A stretch of DNA of 64,000 bases from Duganella alba (GTDB lineage Bacteria; Pseudomonadota; Gammaproteobacteria; Burkholderiales; Burkholderiaceae_D): the NCBI RefSeq assembly GCF_009674495.1, contig NZ_WKJN01000002.1, positions 186,001 to 250,000 on the forward strand. The letters are read 5' to 3'. The notes under the pieces were generated by a model that worked only from the letters and a program-made list of their open reading frames with translations, was not told where the DNA came from and did not search any database. Below are positions 17,217 through 26,067 of the stretch, piece by piece. Positions within the stretch are counted from its first letter, which is position 1. Every line of letters starts with the position of its first letter. Position numbers and translations under genes: made by a program.

Positions 17217-17299
17217 GATGATTTTCCTCGTGTCGTTACGCTCTACGTGAACGATTAGGGAAGTCTATGCCCAGCGGCACCGCTGATAAACTGTTGAAC

Positions 17300-17318
17300 G
17301 AGCGATGCACTGTCGCTC
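17300..17318. promoter_or_regulatory. GAGCGA-N7-TCGCTC palindrome upstream of GST 2
   Basis: A perfect 6-bp inverted repeat with a 7-bp spacer. The half-site GTCGCT is the same as in the gst1 and lysR sites, but arm order and spacing differ. It may be a variant operator or chance. Confidence 0.35.
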
Positions 17319-17513
17319 GCAATTCGCCAATATCAAGGAATAGCTTTGAGCGATGGAAACGGCTTTGGATTGATGCTGTGTCCAGGCTGTCGTTGGCTGT
17401 CTGCCTGCACCAATCGAACCCATGCCATTCGGTGGCAGGGGCTCTGCTGTATTACATCATCGAAATCGACAATTCGGTCGCCGAGGGAGTCCTCGGCGGT
17501 GTGGCCATTGGTT

Positions 17514-17820
17514 GTTCGCCAAGCCGTTGGGAGTGTCGGAGATTAGAGGACTTGCTCGTAGTGTGTCTCGCTACGTTTGGCGCCGGTTTACCCCTTCGGG
17601 ATTTCGACAGGTTCAAGCGGAACGCGGCCGGCTTGGAGGGAAGGCTTCAGGGGCAGCGCGACTTGTCGCGAACGAGGATAAACGCAGCAGCGCTGTGTTA
17701 ATGGCTGCACGTGGAATGAGCGTGCGTGCAATCGCCAAGGAGCTGGACGTAGGCAAGTCCACTGTAGCACGCTGGGTGTCCCACGAAGCCATGTCAGGTA
17801 ACAGCGCTGATGGAGAGTGA
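17514..17820 (+). pseudogene. C-terminal rep fragment, direct repeat copy B
   Basis: Encodes the last 100 or so residues of the Rep at 1030-2013, including the helix-turn-helix, with about 93% DNA identity and an intact stop at 17818-17820. The upstream part of the gene is absent: homology starts abruptly at 17514 and the preceding sequence is unrelated. It cannot initiate replication alone. With copy A it brackets the 15.5 kb module. Confidence 0.9.
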
Positions 17821-17966
17821 AATCATTGTAGCGCTTCGTAAACGCGGGGCAGGGTCTACGCCGACAGTGCCCAAAAACCGATGTCAAATCTATCAGGAGT
17901 GCGGGGGCGGTAGCTGCGGGACTCTGAAGGTGTTGAACGCTTACGCGCCTATTGCGTGGTGAAAAC

Positions 17967-17997
17967 GTCCCACGAAGCCATATCAGGTAACAGCGCT
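17967..17997 (+). repeat. Third, short rep-derived fragment
   Basis: 31 bp matching the rep tail with one mismatch (GTCCCACGAAGCCATATCAG and the next 11 bases), 150 bp after copy B. The surrounding 17821-18372 shows no gene I can support. Confidence 0.75.
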
Positions 17998-18372
17998 TTG
18001 GACGTGAGGCACATACCAGGGCATGGCGACTGAAGCGCACTTTAGCAAAGCAGTCAACGCCTAGCGCGTCAGAACACGACCAGTCCTACCAGGAGGCCGA
18101 TGGCCTCTCAACGATATTGTGAATTATTCAATACGCTGGTTTGCTCTGTGCAGGTGGCCCCCAACGATACCTTTTTGGCTCGTGCTTCCGATGGTTAATA
18201 CGGTCAAGGGCCATAAATACCTTATCCTGGAATTCGTCATTGCCAAGGCGCGGCTGCTGGGGTTGCAACTCCCTGATACGCCGACTATTCCGGCTTCGGG
18301 CATTACCTAGAGCTGGTCACGGCCGGTTCGCAGCTAGTTGGGTACCCAGTCAGTCAGTGAAGACCATCAAAC

Positions 18373-19164
18373 CTATTCTTCAAAACCGGGGATGACCGAC
18401 CTTCGCATAGTCACGTCACCCGGAAAGTACGGCGGGAGCGCTTCAGGGTTGCGCTTCAGGGCCAGTTGTACAAACTGTTCATCGCCGCTCTCAATGAACA
18501 CGTGCTTGAACTCGGTAATACCCAGCGACTTCACACGGTCGCGGTCAAATGCGAAACCTGCTTTGAAAGAGATATAGCGCATGAGTAAGCTATACAAGGG
18601 ATAACCAATCTCCGCCTGCACTGCTGTTGCCTTTTCTCTCCAAAGTTGTGTCTCGTGCAGGTTTGGTATCGAATAAGCGAGCTCGAGTAAGTCTTTCTTC
18701 TTCGCTTTAGGAGGCACGCTCACAGCGTGCGACTCGATGAACTCTTTCAGGTCCACGACCTTTAGATCGTTCAGTACCTGCTCGGCAGTCAAGACGATGG
18801 TCCTATCGATTGGTACGGCAAGACCGGGCTGAAAGCGCAGAGGCTTCTGTCCCATCTTTCTGTAGGTCTTGTCCCAGTATTCGTACTCGGACCACGACCA
18901 AGAGCGTGCGGAAAAATATCGGCTGAAAATGGGCTTGTGATAGCGTCCCATGTTCAGGTGCCCACCGTCGCCATCGACGATGAACCGCAGCATTGCATCC
19001 ATTTCTTCGGGCGTGAAGCCATCGACATCCGCCATAACATCATAGAAGACCGTCTCGTAAGCGCTGGACATCTTCGGTTCGGCACTGACGGTCGGCATGC
19101 GCCCCGGCTTCAGTTGAGGAGTTGGCTCTTCCTTCTTCCTCGAAAGGAAACTGAACAGTCCCAT
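18373..19164 (-). CDS. Hypothetical protein with SAP-like segment
   Basis: 263 residues, family not recognised. The frame is clean and the sequence protein-like throughout. A central DLKEFIESHAVSVPPKAKKK plus DLLELAYSI (about 138-167) resembles a SAP or SAP-like helix-extension-helix nucleic-acid-binding motif. The N-terminus is basic and proline-rich (FLSRKKEEPTPQLKPGRMP), with no signal peptide or clear membrane helices. A small gene ends 58 bp upstream on the same strand, and the pair may be co-transcribed. It lies in a decayed mobile zone, so it may be cargo of a lost element. Confidence 0.6.
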   Translation of the reverse strand: MGLFSFLSRKKEEPTPQLKPGRMPTVSAEPKMSSAYETVFYDVMADVDGFTPEEMDAMLRFIVDGDGGHLNMGRYHKPIFSRYFSARSWSWSEYEYWDKTYRKMGQKPLRFQPGLAVPIDRTIVLTAEQVLNDLKVVDLKEFIESHAVSVPPKAKKKDLLELAYSIPNLHETQLWREKATAVQAEIGYPLYSLLMRYISFKAGFAFDRDRVKSLGITEFKHVFIESGDEQFVQLALKRNPEALPPYFPGDVTMRRSVIPGFEE

Positions 19165-19222
19165 TACTTGGAGTCTTTCTATCGCGGCTTAAGCAGGCTA
19201 ACGCCAGGGCACTAGGTTGAGG

Positions 19223-19483
19223 TTAGTGCGAAGGCCTGACCAACGTCGGGAGAGCCTTGTGATACTCGGCTTCGTCTCCGATGACGGACACATATGCCTT
19301 GGCGACGTCTTGCGTTTTGTAGTCGACCTCGACCAGAAGAACTTGGTGGTAAATACTGTCAACCCGCAGAATATCGTACTGACGTGGCAGGATATTCAGA
19401 AAAATCGGACCGGCAATAAGTGCCTGAGTCCCAATTTCGTAGATGCCCACGCGTGGGCAACTGGCGATGTCTTTATCTGTCAT
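19223..19483 (-). CDS. Small hypothetical protein
   Basis: 86 residues, not recognised. The sequence is protein-like (NILPRQYDILRVDSIYHQVLL) with no basic low-complexity bias. It could be upstream partner of the 263-residue gene. A weak GGTG precedes the ATG. Confidence 0.4.
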   Translation of the reverse strand: MTDKDIASCPRVGIYEIGTQALIAGPIFLNILPRQYDILRVDSIYHQVLLVEVDYKTQDVAKAYVSVIGDEAEYHKALPTLVRPSH

Positions 19484-19689
19484 GGTTTCACCATAAAATT
19501 TGCGGAACGGACATCATACCCGCTTACTGACGGCTTTCCGCAATCGGGCATTGCCTGCGTGGATGTCAACAGCTTTTGCCTTCGAATTACAGCAGCTAAG
19601 CCCGATGCATTAGGCGGTCCAGGATGGTCGTGGCTATGGTATTGTTGACGAGGGACTTGCACCATTCCTGCACGACCCGGTTGAAGGTA

Positions 19690-20670
19690 ACTGTGCCTCA
19701 GTTCGTAATACTGCGTGCAGCAGCGCCTTGGTGTGGAGGTCGTGATGTCCGCCTGCTGTTCGTACAGGCGAACCAGCACGCGGCCGCCGAGCCGGGCCGG
19801 CCGCGCGGCATAGTTGCTGTGGTCGACGCCGATGCCGGTGTCGTCGGCGACGGTGCGCTCGCACTCAGTGGAGTAGCGGAAGCCCGCAAGCGCTAAGGGC
19901 TTCAGGCGGGTGCGCTCCCCTTGGAACACGGCCTCGACCTACCGGTGGCGCTGCCGTGGATGCGCTTCGCGGCCCACTTGTTTTCCCACTGCTCCAGGAA
20001 GGCATTCTGCATCCTCGATGCTCTCAAAGCGGCGGCCCTTAAGCGTGGTGCTCTGGGTGTGCTGGATCGAGTTCTCGACGATGCCCTTGCGGTCCAGGTT
20101 CCGCAACCTCGCCGGGACATCGACGACGCTGTAGTGGGCGAGCATGTTTAGTAGACGGGGTTCAGTTCGGGTTCACACAGGTCGGATTTGATGACGCCTC
20201 TTTGAGGTTGTCGAGGACGACGTAGACGCAGCAGCCGCCGGAGTAACACCAATCATGCTCGAGCAGCCGTGCCCAAGCCTGCTAGCTTGATTCCCACAAG
20301 CCACGCCTGAAGTTTCGCTGCGAGTAGGGCAGTATCGCCACGAACACCCTGGGACGCCGTAGCGATTGAGACATGGAACGCAAGTGATGGCGCCCTAGCC
20401 GTAATCGACTTGCACCTCGTCGCTAGGGCCGAACTCCAGTCGGTCGAGCTGTTCCTGTTTTTGGGCCTCCACGCTGTCGTCGAATCGCTTGACACTGTTG
20501 TCGCCGGCGGTGCAGCCGAAGCGGTCCACCATGTCCTGGTAGAGGGCAGGGTAGCTGCGGCGCAGGGCAACTACATGGTGATGAAAGTCCAATGCGGCTC
20601 GCACACCGATGTACACGTGTCCTGCTTGGCCGGTGGCCGGGGTGGGTAACTTGGACGGCCGGGACGGCGC
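19690..20670 (-). pseudogene. Degraded IS21-family transposase (IstA) remnant
   Basis: Minus-strand pieces in shifting frames match IstA in order. They are RPSKLP with LRRSYPALYQDMVDRFG, then PSDEVQVDYG (first catalytic Asp region, about 20395-20420). Next, in other frames, come LDNLKEASSNPTC-like and ELNPVY, then MLAHYSVVDVPARLRNLDRK and IVENSIQHTQSTTLKGRRFE, and finally LALAGFRYSTECERTV near 19900. Stops and frameshifts break every domain, so it is inactive. No IstB ATPase partner was recognised nearby. Confidence 0.8.
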
Positions 20671-20939
20671 CCATCCCCGGGAAATTTGAATCGCTCCCGG
20701 CAGCGTGCAATGACACGATGCGGATGGTGTTCGGGAGGCTGGAAAGCATCGTGAGTGGATGCTCGACGAAAGTAGGGGGAACTTCAATTCCGAACTAGCG
20801 TTAGTGTTGATCGCGATAAGGCGGGCACACGGACGGTGCCCCGTCTTGCCTATCGCTGGGTTAACATCCCTGGTCCAGGCCCGCTCATGACGAGGTAGCA
20901 TATGCGAGTCATCCGACCTTATTGTTTTACGCATTTCAG

Positions 20940-20999
20940 TAACGTCGGACAGCTCGACCATGCTGCATGACTCTACTCTAACGTCGGACAGGTCGAGCA
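20940..20999. repeat. Pair of 21-bp direct repeats, likely IS21-type element end
   Basis: TAACGTCGGACAG followed by STCGASCA occurs at 20940-20960 and 20979-20999, 19 of 21 identical, 39 bp apart. Tandem repeats near the terminus are usual transposase-binding sites in IS21 elements, and these lie at the 5' side of the istA remnant. Confidence 0.55.
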
Positions 21000-21000
21000 C

Positions 21001-22435
21001 CCTACGTTCGATCTTTGCAAAAACTCGTACCCTCGAGTGTGTAGCCAGAGGGCCCGGCGCCCCGTCAGCGAACTGGGCACCGCTCCCGATGCTGAGCGTT
21101 TTAACTTCCCTCCCCTACGACCCCGGCAGGCAAGGGCCATTCCCCAAGGACCCTTAGCGACCCATTTGCTGGCGCAATTTTGAGGCCCGGAAGGCGTGGA
21201 TTTCAACGTTCCAGTGGCACGTCGAACCGCATTCTTTGCGCGGTGCTGCAGCTGTTTCGCGAGGCGTTCTTGAGCGTAGGCCGCTTCCGAAGTGAGCGAC
21301 CCGGCATCGCGAATTGCTGTCGTTCGGTTCCGCTTTGGCGAGCTGCCATTATGCCTCTGAGCGTTGTTCATTCTCATTCCGCAGCAAGTGATTCGTGCTA
21401 GTTTTTGAGCGCATTCCATGGCCTTTCCGATCCCAGCAAAGCACCCTAGCCAGATGGGCGGACCTACACATTAAGGGGCTTGTAACTCCGCGTTTTTTGC
21501 GTCTACCTTGCACTCATTGCGCTGATGTTTATACGCATCCGAGACCAGTGCGGCGTGTAGGTATGCGCTCTTTTTTCAGCGCTAGGGTGTGAGAAATTGA
21601 CGGTCGCGTCGAGGCAAGACGTTCAGCACGAAAGTTTGGTGTCCCGCCTCGGCGCCTTGGTTGGACATAGCTATCACCCATACATTTTTGGGCCTTGAGG
21701 GAACCCTTCCGAACAGTGGAAAACGTATCGCATTTCTTCCCAGGTATATGGCTGAGCGTCTCGTCGGTTGATGTCTCCGAAGGTCGTCAAAACGGCGCCT
21801 TACGAATGCGCTGCGCAGCGCAAATCCTTGGGGTCTAGGCCATTCCGAAAAGCGCCTTGAGCTGGAATTCGAAGGTCTCATCTCCGACATTGGAGCAGGA
21901 AATTTGCGCGCGGCGTGCGCTGTACCACGTCAACGTTTGGCGCTTTGATTTGCGCATCTAGCGAGGCATTTCGGAGCGCTCGCCGCCTCTGACCGACGGG
22001 GGCCGCATGGCGGTCCCCTTCGATCATATGCTCTGCGCTAGCAAGGGTTTAGGGAGGTGTCGTTGAGGCTCGACGCTGGCTTGGCGTCTCGTCGAACAAC
22101 GACCGCAAAGGGCATTAACACGGCCCGGCCTTGGTCCAGGATTGCGCATCCACCGGGGAGATAGGGAAGCATTTTTGATGGCAGACGTAATGCTTGTTTG
22201 TGCCATCAGGTCGCTCGAACGAGGCCGCTTTGTGGCATCTAGCAGGCCTAGGGGAAATTTGCCAGCTTGCCAATTTGGTTGCTCAACTTTGCGCCTCAAA
22301 AATTGTTGTGCAGGCGAAGCGCGCAGCTTGGAGGTGTGGCGCCCCGGGCGCCCTGGTTGGGCTTGGACTGAGCCAGGTCGACTGATGGAGCTACTCAACT
22401 GGAAGAGTGGAACTGAGCTGCGGACATAGACGTCA
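21001..22435. other. Stretch without a supported gene
   Basis: Open frames here are short, mutually overlapping and unlike known proteins. The composition suggests worn-out mobile DNA continuous with the IS21 remnant. Confidence 0.5.
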
Positions 22436-22471
22436 TTGCTCTGGCTCTCAACTTTCTTGGCGTGGGAGGTT

Positions 22472-22666
22472 AAGGATTCGTCGATTGGTCAGGTTGCTCG
22501 TTACGTCGGCTGGTACAGCGAGAAAGAAGGCACGGCGCCGCGTGCGATTCTGGTCGCCAGCGGCTTTCCGCAACCCGTGCGTTGGGCGGCAAAGGCCATT
22601 CCAGGGCTGCGTCTGGTAACGTATCGAGTGCAGTTCAATTTCGAAGAGGCAACGGTGTCGGTATAA
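22472..22666 (+). pseudogene. C-terminal fragment of a PD-(D/E)XK-type nuclease (NucS/DUF91-like)
   Basis: About 64 residues: IGQVARYVGWYSEKEG, then APRAILVASGF and IPGLRLVTYRVQFNF. This recalls the end of NucS/DUF91-like restriction-endonuclease-fold proteins (QxxRYMGW, RGIIVA, LxTYxVxF). Nothing upstream supplies the rest of the domain, and only the C-terminus is present. The family call is from memory and tentative. Confidence 0.4.
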
Positions 22667-23024
22667 GAAAAGCCCGTAAGCAAGGGCAGCGGGGACTTAT
22701 GTTGATGCGTAGCTGCATTGATTCAAATATTCAGCTGCTTAACCCGCGTTTGTCCGAAATCCCTTTTCGCGCCCTCTCTCCGGTTCTTAGCCGGCGATAT
22801 TCCCCGGGGAACGTGTGCTGATGTGCGCTGGCTGAATCGATCAAACAAGCTCTGGAGTGGGATAGGCGGATGTTTTTCTGGATGACTTGATGAAAATGCT
22901 GGCCGCGCTTCGCGATCTTTGCCGCGCCGCGATTTGCTTATTGTACGTTGGTGTTGGCTCGTGGTAGCCTCAAGTCGAATTGAAAAACGGATATCGGAAC
23001 TTACATCAATCTTCGGAGGCATCC

Positions 23025-23240
23025 ATGATGACGACAGTGACTGTCGGTTCGGGAGGACGAATTACGTTACCCAAAAAGCTCCGGCTTCAGCTAGGTCTGG
23101 TCGCTGGTGCTCACCTAACTTTCTCTCAGCTTGATGATGGTCGTTTCGTCGTGCGTGTAAAGAAGCCCGTTTCAAGCTTGGCGGGCATGCTGACGAGAGC
23201 TGACCAACCCGCTGTTTCAGTCGAGGAGATGCGTCGGTAA
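23025..23240 (+). CDS. AbrB/MazE-type antitoxin or transcription factor (SpoVT-AbrB domain)
   Basis: 71 residues from the ATG at 23025, preceded by CGGAGG. MMTTVTVGSGGRITLPKKLR, LGLVAGAHLTFSQLDDGRFV is a swapped-hairpin AbrB domain. Such proteins usually act as antitoxins beside a PIN or MazF toxin. No toxin follows: 23241-23496 has only a terminator hairpin. It may be an orphan left by decay or a stand-alone regulator. Confidence 0.8.
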   Translation: MMTTVTVGSGGRITLPKKLRLQLGLVAGAHLTFSQLDDGRFVVRVKKPVSSLAGMLTRADQPAVSVEEMRR

Positions 23241-23442
23241 ATCGAGTCGCTGGAAGAGCTACTGTCGCTGAGTCGCCAGCCACCTCGGTGACAGCGATGC
23301 GACATCTTGCTTTCCCGGTGGAAATAATATATTGTGGCATCGTGAACTTTTGTTCTGGGGCTTCGTTGAAGCCAATGATGAGCTGAAAGAGCTGCCCATG
23401 AGCTAGCTCGCAGCCAGGTCTGATCAAATTATTGGAGCCGGT

Positions 23443-23468
23443 AAAGGCCGGCGTTGTGCTGGCCTTTT
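23443..23468 (+). terminator. Rho-independent terminator
   Basis: AAAGGCCGGC (23443-23452) pairs with GCTGGCCTTT (23458-23467) with one mismatch, loop GTTGT, ending in TTTT. It would end transcription from the AbrB-type gene. Confidence 0.7.
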
Positions 23469-23496
23469 GAAACCGGGTATCCGAATTTTCTCAGAA

Positions 23497-23943
23497 ATGG
23501 TCAGCAAACTCATGAAAAATCCTGCCAAAACTCCTAAATTTACTCTCATCCAAGGCGGAAAATCCGCAGTGATCTCCGAGGCCGCGGAACCTTTCGCTAG
23601 CTACTTCCATTCGCCGGGTAATTCGCCGTCCGCATTTGAGTCAAATCGTCTGCGCCGTGCGATTTTAGGTCTGCGTGTCGCAGAAGTTGGCCAAACTGTC
23701 GAAGACATCTTGCAAGAAATTAGCGACAAGCTTGACACCGGTGAAGACTACGACTTCTCCAGGGTTATGTTCATTAAGGATCGTCTCGAGTTGTATGGCC
23801 TCCGGTTCTGCCTGGCTCGACCAGAAATGAATTTGGTTCGAGAAGGTTATTTGATGCTCGCCTGGCCTGATCGATTGCTTCGGAAGCATCCAGAATTGGC
23901 TGGACTCCATCCGCTGGCGCACCAGTCACTTACGCTCGGTTAG
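23497..23943 (+). CDS. Hypothetical protein
   Basis: 148 residues from ATG 23497. A TTG at 23467 is rejected because it lies inside the terminator; the ATG at 23512 is also possible. Not recognised. It is soluble-looking, with a helical middle (LRVAEVGQTVEDILQEISDK) and an acidic stretch. The C-terminal RFCLARPEMNLVREGYLMLA may be a folded core. No function can be given. Confidence 0.5.
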   Translation: MVSKLMKNPAKTPKFTLIQGGKSAVISEAAEPFASYFHSPGNSPSAFESNRLRRAILGLRVAEVGQTVEDILQEISDKLDTGEDYDFSRVMFIKDRLELYGLRFCLARPEMNLVREGYLMLAWPDRLLRKHPELAGLHPLAHQSLTLG

Positions 23944-24112
23944 CGTGTCGATGGATTTTTCGCTGGTGGAAAGACGGGGGCCGGCGCAGCGGAATCGCTG
24001 CGAAACGTCTCAGTCCCTTCTGCCGTATCTCATTCCATTCCGCCAGGCGCAGCATCAAATCGAGAGTAGGCATTGAATTTCGATGCCTATAATTCCGCTC
24101 GCGCGAGGGTCG

Positions 24113-24904
24113 CTAGAACAGGTCCGCCTGCATTGGCGATGTCAGGATCAAAGTTTTCTCTGGCTGCGTTTCTGGTTGTGCCTTCTGGGGCAAGTTGGTT
24201 TTCGGTGCGGGATAGGCGTTCAACTCTTCTGGGCGCCACAGCTCAATCAATGCCCTGGCAAACTCTGGATTTTTCGAGCTTAGCCAGTCGTCATAGTGCT
24301 CTGGTCTCAGGATCGCGACGGCACGCTTCTCTTCGTTCGGCCGATGGAACCGGCGCAGCAGCGGATGCTCGTCCGCATTAAGCGTGAAGTGCGTGAAAGC
24401 GTTTGATATGGTGCCGTCCTCTTCTTCCCACGTGCGCCACATCCCGGGTAGTCCGAATGGTCCTTCGCCGGCGAGCCCCAAGGCCCAGCGTTCATGGATA
24501 CCGGTTTCCCAGTTCGGTTCGAATACTTTCTGTGCCGGCACAATACACAACTGCTGGGAAAGCCAAAATCGTTTGTAGTTCACCTTGGAGCCGACTTCTT
24601 CAGCACGTGCGTTCATAGTTTCCATCGTGATGCGTTTGAGCTTCGGCGCTTTTTTTCCGGCAGCAACCGCCAGGTCGACTTTTGCCTGCTCCTCCTTCGT
24701 CAACCGCTGGAACGGCCGGTGGCGTTGGGGGACGAACCCGTAACTGCCGAGTTTTAGCACGCGGCGCCCTTGCTCATCATGAACGATGAACGGCGCTTGG
24801 TAGTCGCGGTAGATTTCCTCGCGCCAGTCTTCGCCCAGTTCCATCGGTGTGCGAAACCAATCGAAGGCCATTTGACGGCTGACGGTTATGTAGTTGACGC
24901 ACAT
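24113..24904 (-). CDS. SRAP (HMCES/YedK-like) abasic-site-processing protein, divergent
   Basis: 263 residues. Begins MCVNYIT: Cys2, exposed after Met removal, is the residue that SRAP proteins crosslink to abasic sites in single-stranded DNA. MNARAEEVGSKVNYKRFW corresponds to the conserved TMNARAE motif. CIVPAQKVFEPNWETG matches the loop normally read as CLIPADGFYEW, and HRPNEEKRAVAIL the catalytic-His region. The domain order is right and the length (usual about 220-250) is slightly long because of a Pro/Gln-rich tail. Role: protecting AP sites at replication forks. No LexA box was seen upstream. Confidence 0.85.
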   Translation of the reverse strand: MCVNYITVSRQMAFDWFRTPMELGEDWREEIYRDYQAPFIVHDEQGRRVLKLGSYGFVPQRHRPFQRLTKEEQAKVDLAVAAGKKAPKLKRITMETMNARAEEVGSKVNYKRFWLSQQLCIVPAQKVFEPNWETGIHERWALGLAGEGPFGLPGMWRTWEEEDGTISNAFTHFTLNADEHPLLRRFHRPNEEKRAVAILRPEHYDDWLSSKNPEFARALIELWRPEELNAYPAPKTNLPQKAQPETQPEKTLILTSPMQADLF

Positions 24905-25107
24905 TTGTGATCCTAACTCGCTGTGATTCGGACCAATTTACCATATGAACCGCCCCGTCTTGCGCCGACTTTTGGACGATGGCAGGTCCACAGTGAATTT
25001 TCACCCACATCAGTTGTTCCGGAAGCCGAGACCGTGTGGTGATGCCATTGCTTCAGTTGCTAAATAACGTCGTGCCGCGGTCTGTTTCACGTTCATTGTG
25101 GGTCAAC

Positions 25108-25144
25108 GTACCCTCCGTAAAAAACGTGACACAGTACCCTCCGT
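25108..25144. repeat. Short direct repeats upstream of the ECF sigma gene
   Basis: GTACCCTCCGT occurs at 25108-25118 and 25134-25144, 26 bp apart, 76 bp before the sigma-factor ATG. The spacing suggests a duplicated regulatory site, but I cannot identify the binder. Confidence 0.35.
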
Positions 25145-25219
25145 CCACCGCAGTAGCATCGTCATTGAAACAATCAATTCTCCAGCTCCATTTTCCCAAA
25201 AAAATAACGAGAAGACACC

Positions 25220-25819
25220 ATGGATAGCGCTCAGATCGAAATTCGACGCCAACACCCGCAGTCGGATTCAACCTTTAAAGCATTGCAGAGTACCATCTGC
25301 AGCATGCCGGCCCAGGTCTTATATCAATCGACGCGGCGATCATTATTGGCTCAAGCTCTTCGTATCACGAGATCGAGCCACGCGGCCGAAGAAATTGTGC
25401 AAGACGTATTCACATACGCTTGGCAGAACAGCGAAAATTACGATCCGCATCTGAGCGCTTTTCGCACGTGGCTATCAATGCTGTGCCGCAGCCGTTCGAT
25501 TGATTACCTGCGCTCTGAGAAGCCTCACGAGAATTCGCCGGATTCCACATGTGAGCTGGATTTAGCTCCGGATCATAGTCCGGGCCCGGAAGCTTTACAC
25601 GCTAGTTCGGCGCTGAAGAGTTCAATCACGGCGGCGCTGCTATTACTACCTGCTCGGTACCGCCAGGTATTGAGTCTCCATTATTTTTCCGAATTGTCTC
25701 ACCTTGAAATTTCGGCTCTGGTAGGTATGCCCGTAGGTACCGTCAAGACAAATATTCGCCGCGGCAAGACTTTGTTAGCGGCTGACCAATGCCTCAGCTC
25801 ATTTCATTGTCACCGTTAG
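25220..25819 (+). CDS. ECF-type RNA polymerase sigma factor
   Basis: 199 residues. Region 2: LLAQALRITRSSHAAEEIVQ, DVFTYAWQNSENYDP, FRTWLSMLCRSRSIDYLRSE (about 42-105). Region 4: LLLLPARYRQVLSLHYFSEL, SHLEISALVGMPVGTVKTNI (about 140-180), the DNA-binding HTH. GAGAAG precedes the ATG. No anti-sigma gene follows, so its control is not local. The next genes (formaldehyde-dehydrogenase-like ADH, response regulator, SDR, DUF6328) look like a general-stress set it might serve (inference). Confidence 0.92.
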   Translation: MDSAQIEIRRQHPQSDSTFKALQSTICSMPAQVLYQSTRRSLLAQALRITRSSHAAEEIVQDVFTYAWQNSENYDPHLSAFRTWLSMLCRSRSIDYLRSEKPHENSPDSTCELDLAPDHSPGPEALHASSALKSSITAALLLLPARYRQVLSLHYFSELSHLEISALVGMPVGTVKTNIRRGKTLLAADQCLSSFHCHR

Positions 25820-26067
25820 CTCTGGCATCACCTTACGTGCCAGTTATCCCAGTACACAACAGTTGAAAAAAGTCGGTAGGAATGGCGATACGCTCGGGAT
25901 AGGCGAGGTTCGTCCTTCGTAATTTCTCGAAGGCGCGGCTGACTAAGTTAGTCGTCGTACAGAGGATGCCTGGACGTCAGTACATAGTGGCAGCTCGCCG
26001 CTTCTTGCAGCGCTCTAAGTCAGTTCAGGTACTGGCCTACGTCTACAACCTCTCCAAAGGAAAGCAC

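Noticed and set aside
17267-17701. 144-residue plus-strand frame
   Set aside because: Its second half is the rep fragment read out of frame; no independent evidence.
20395-21000. 201-residue minus-strand frame as an intact protein
   Set aside because: Only its last 57 residues match IstA; the rest is unrelated sequence upstream of a broken transposase.
21582-22429. Several open frames of 90-125 residues
   Set aside because: Mutually overlapping on both strands, rich in Arg, Pro and Ser, no ribosome sites, no familiar motifs.
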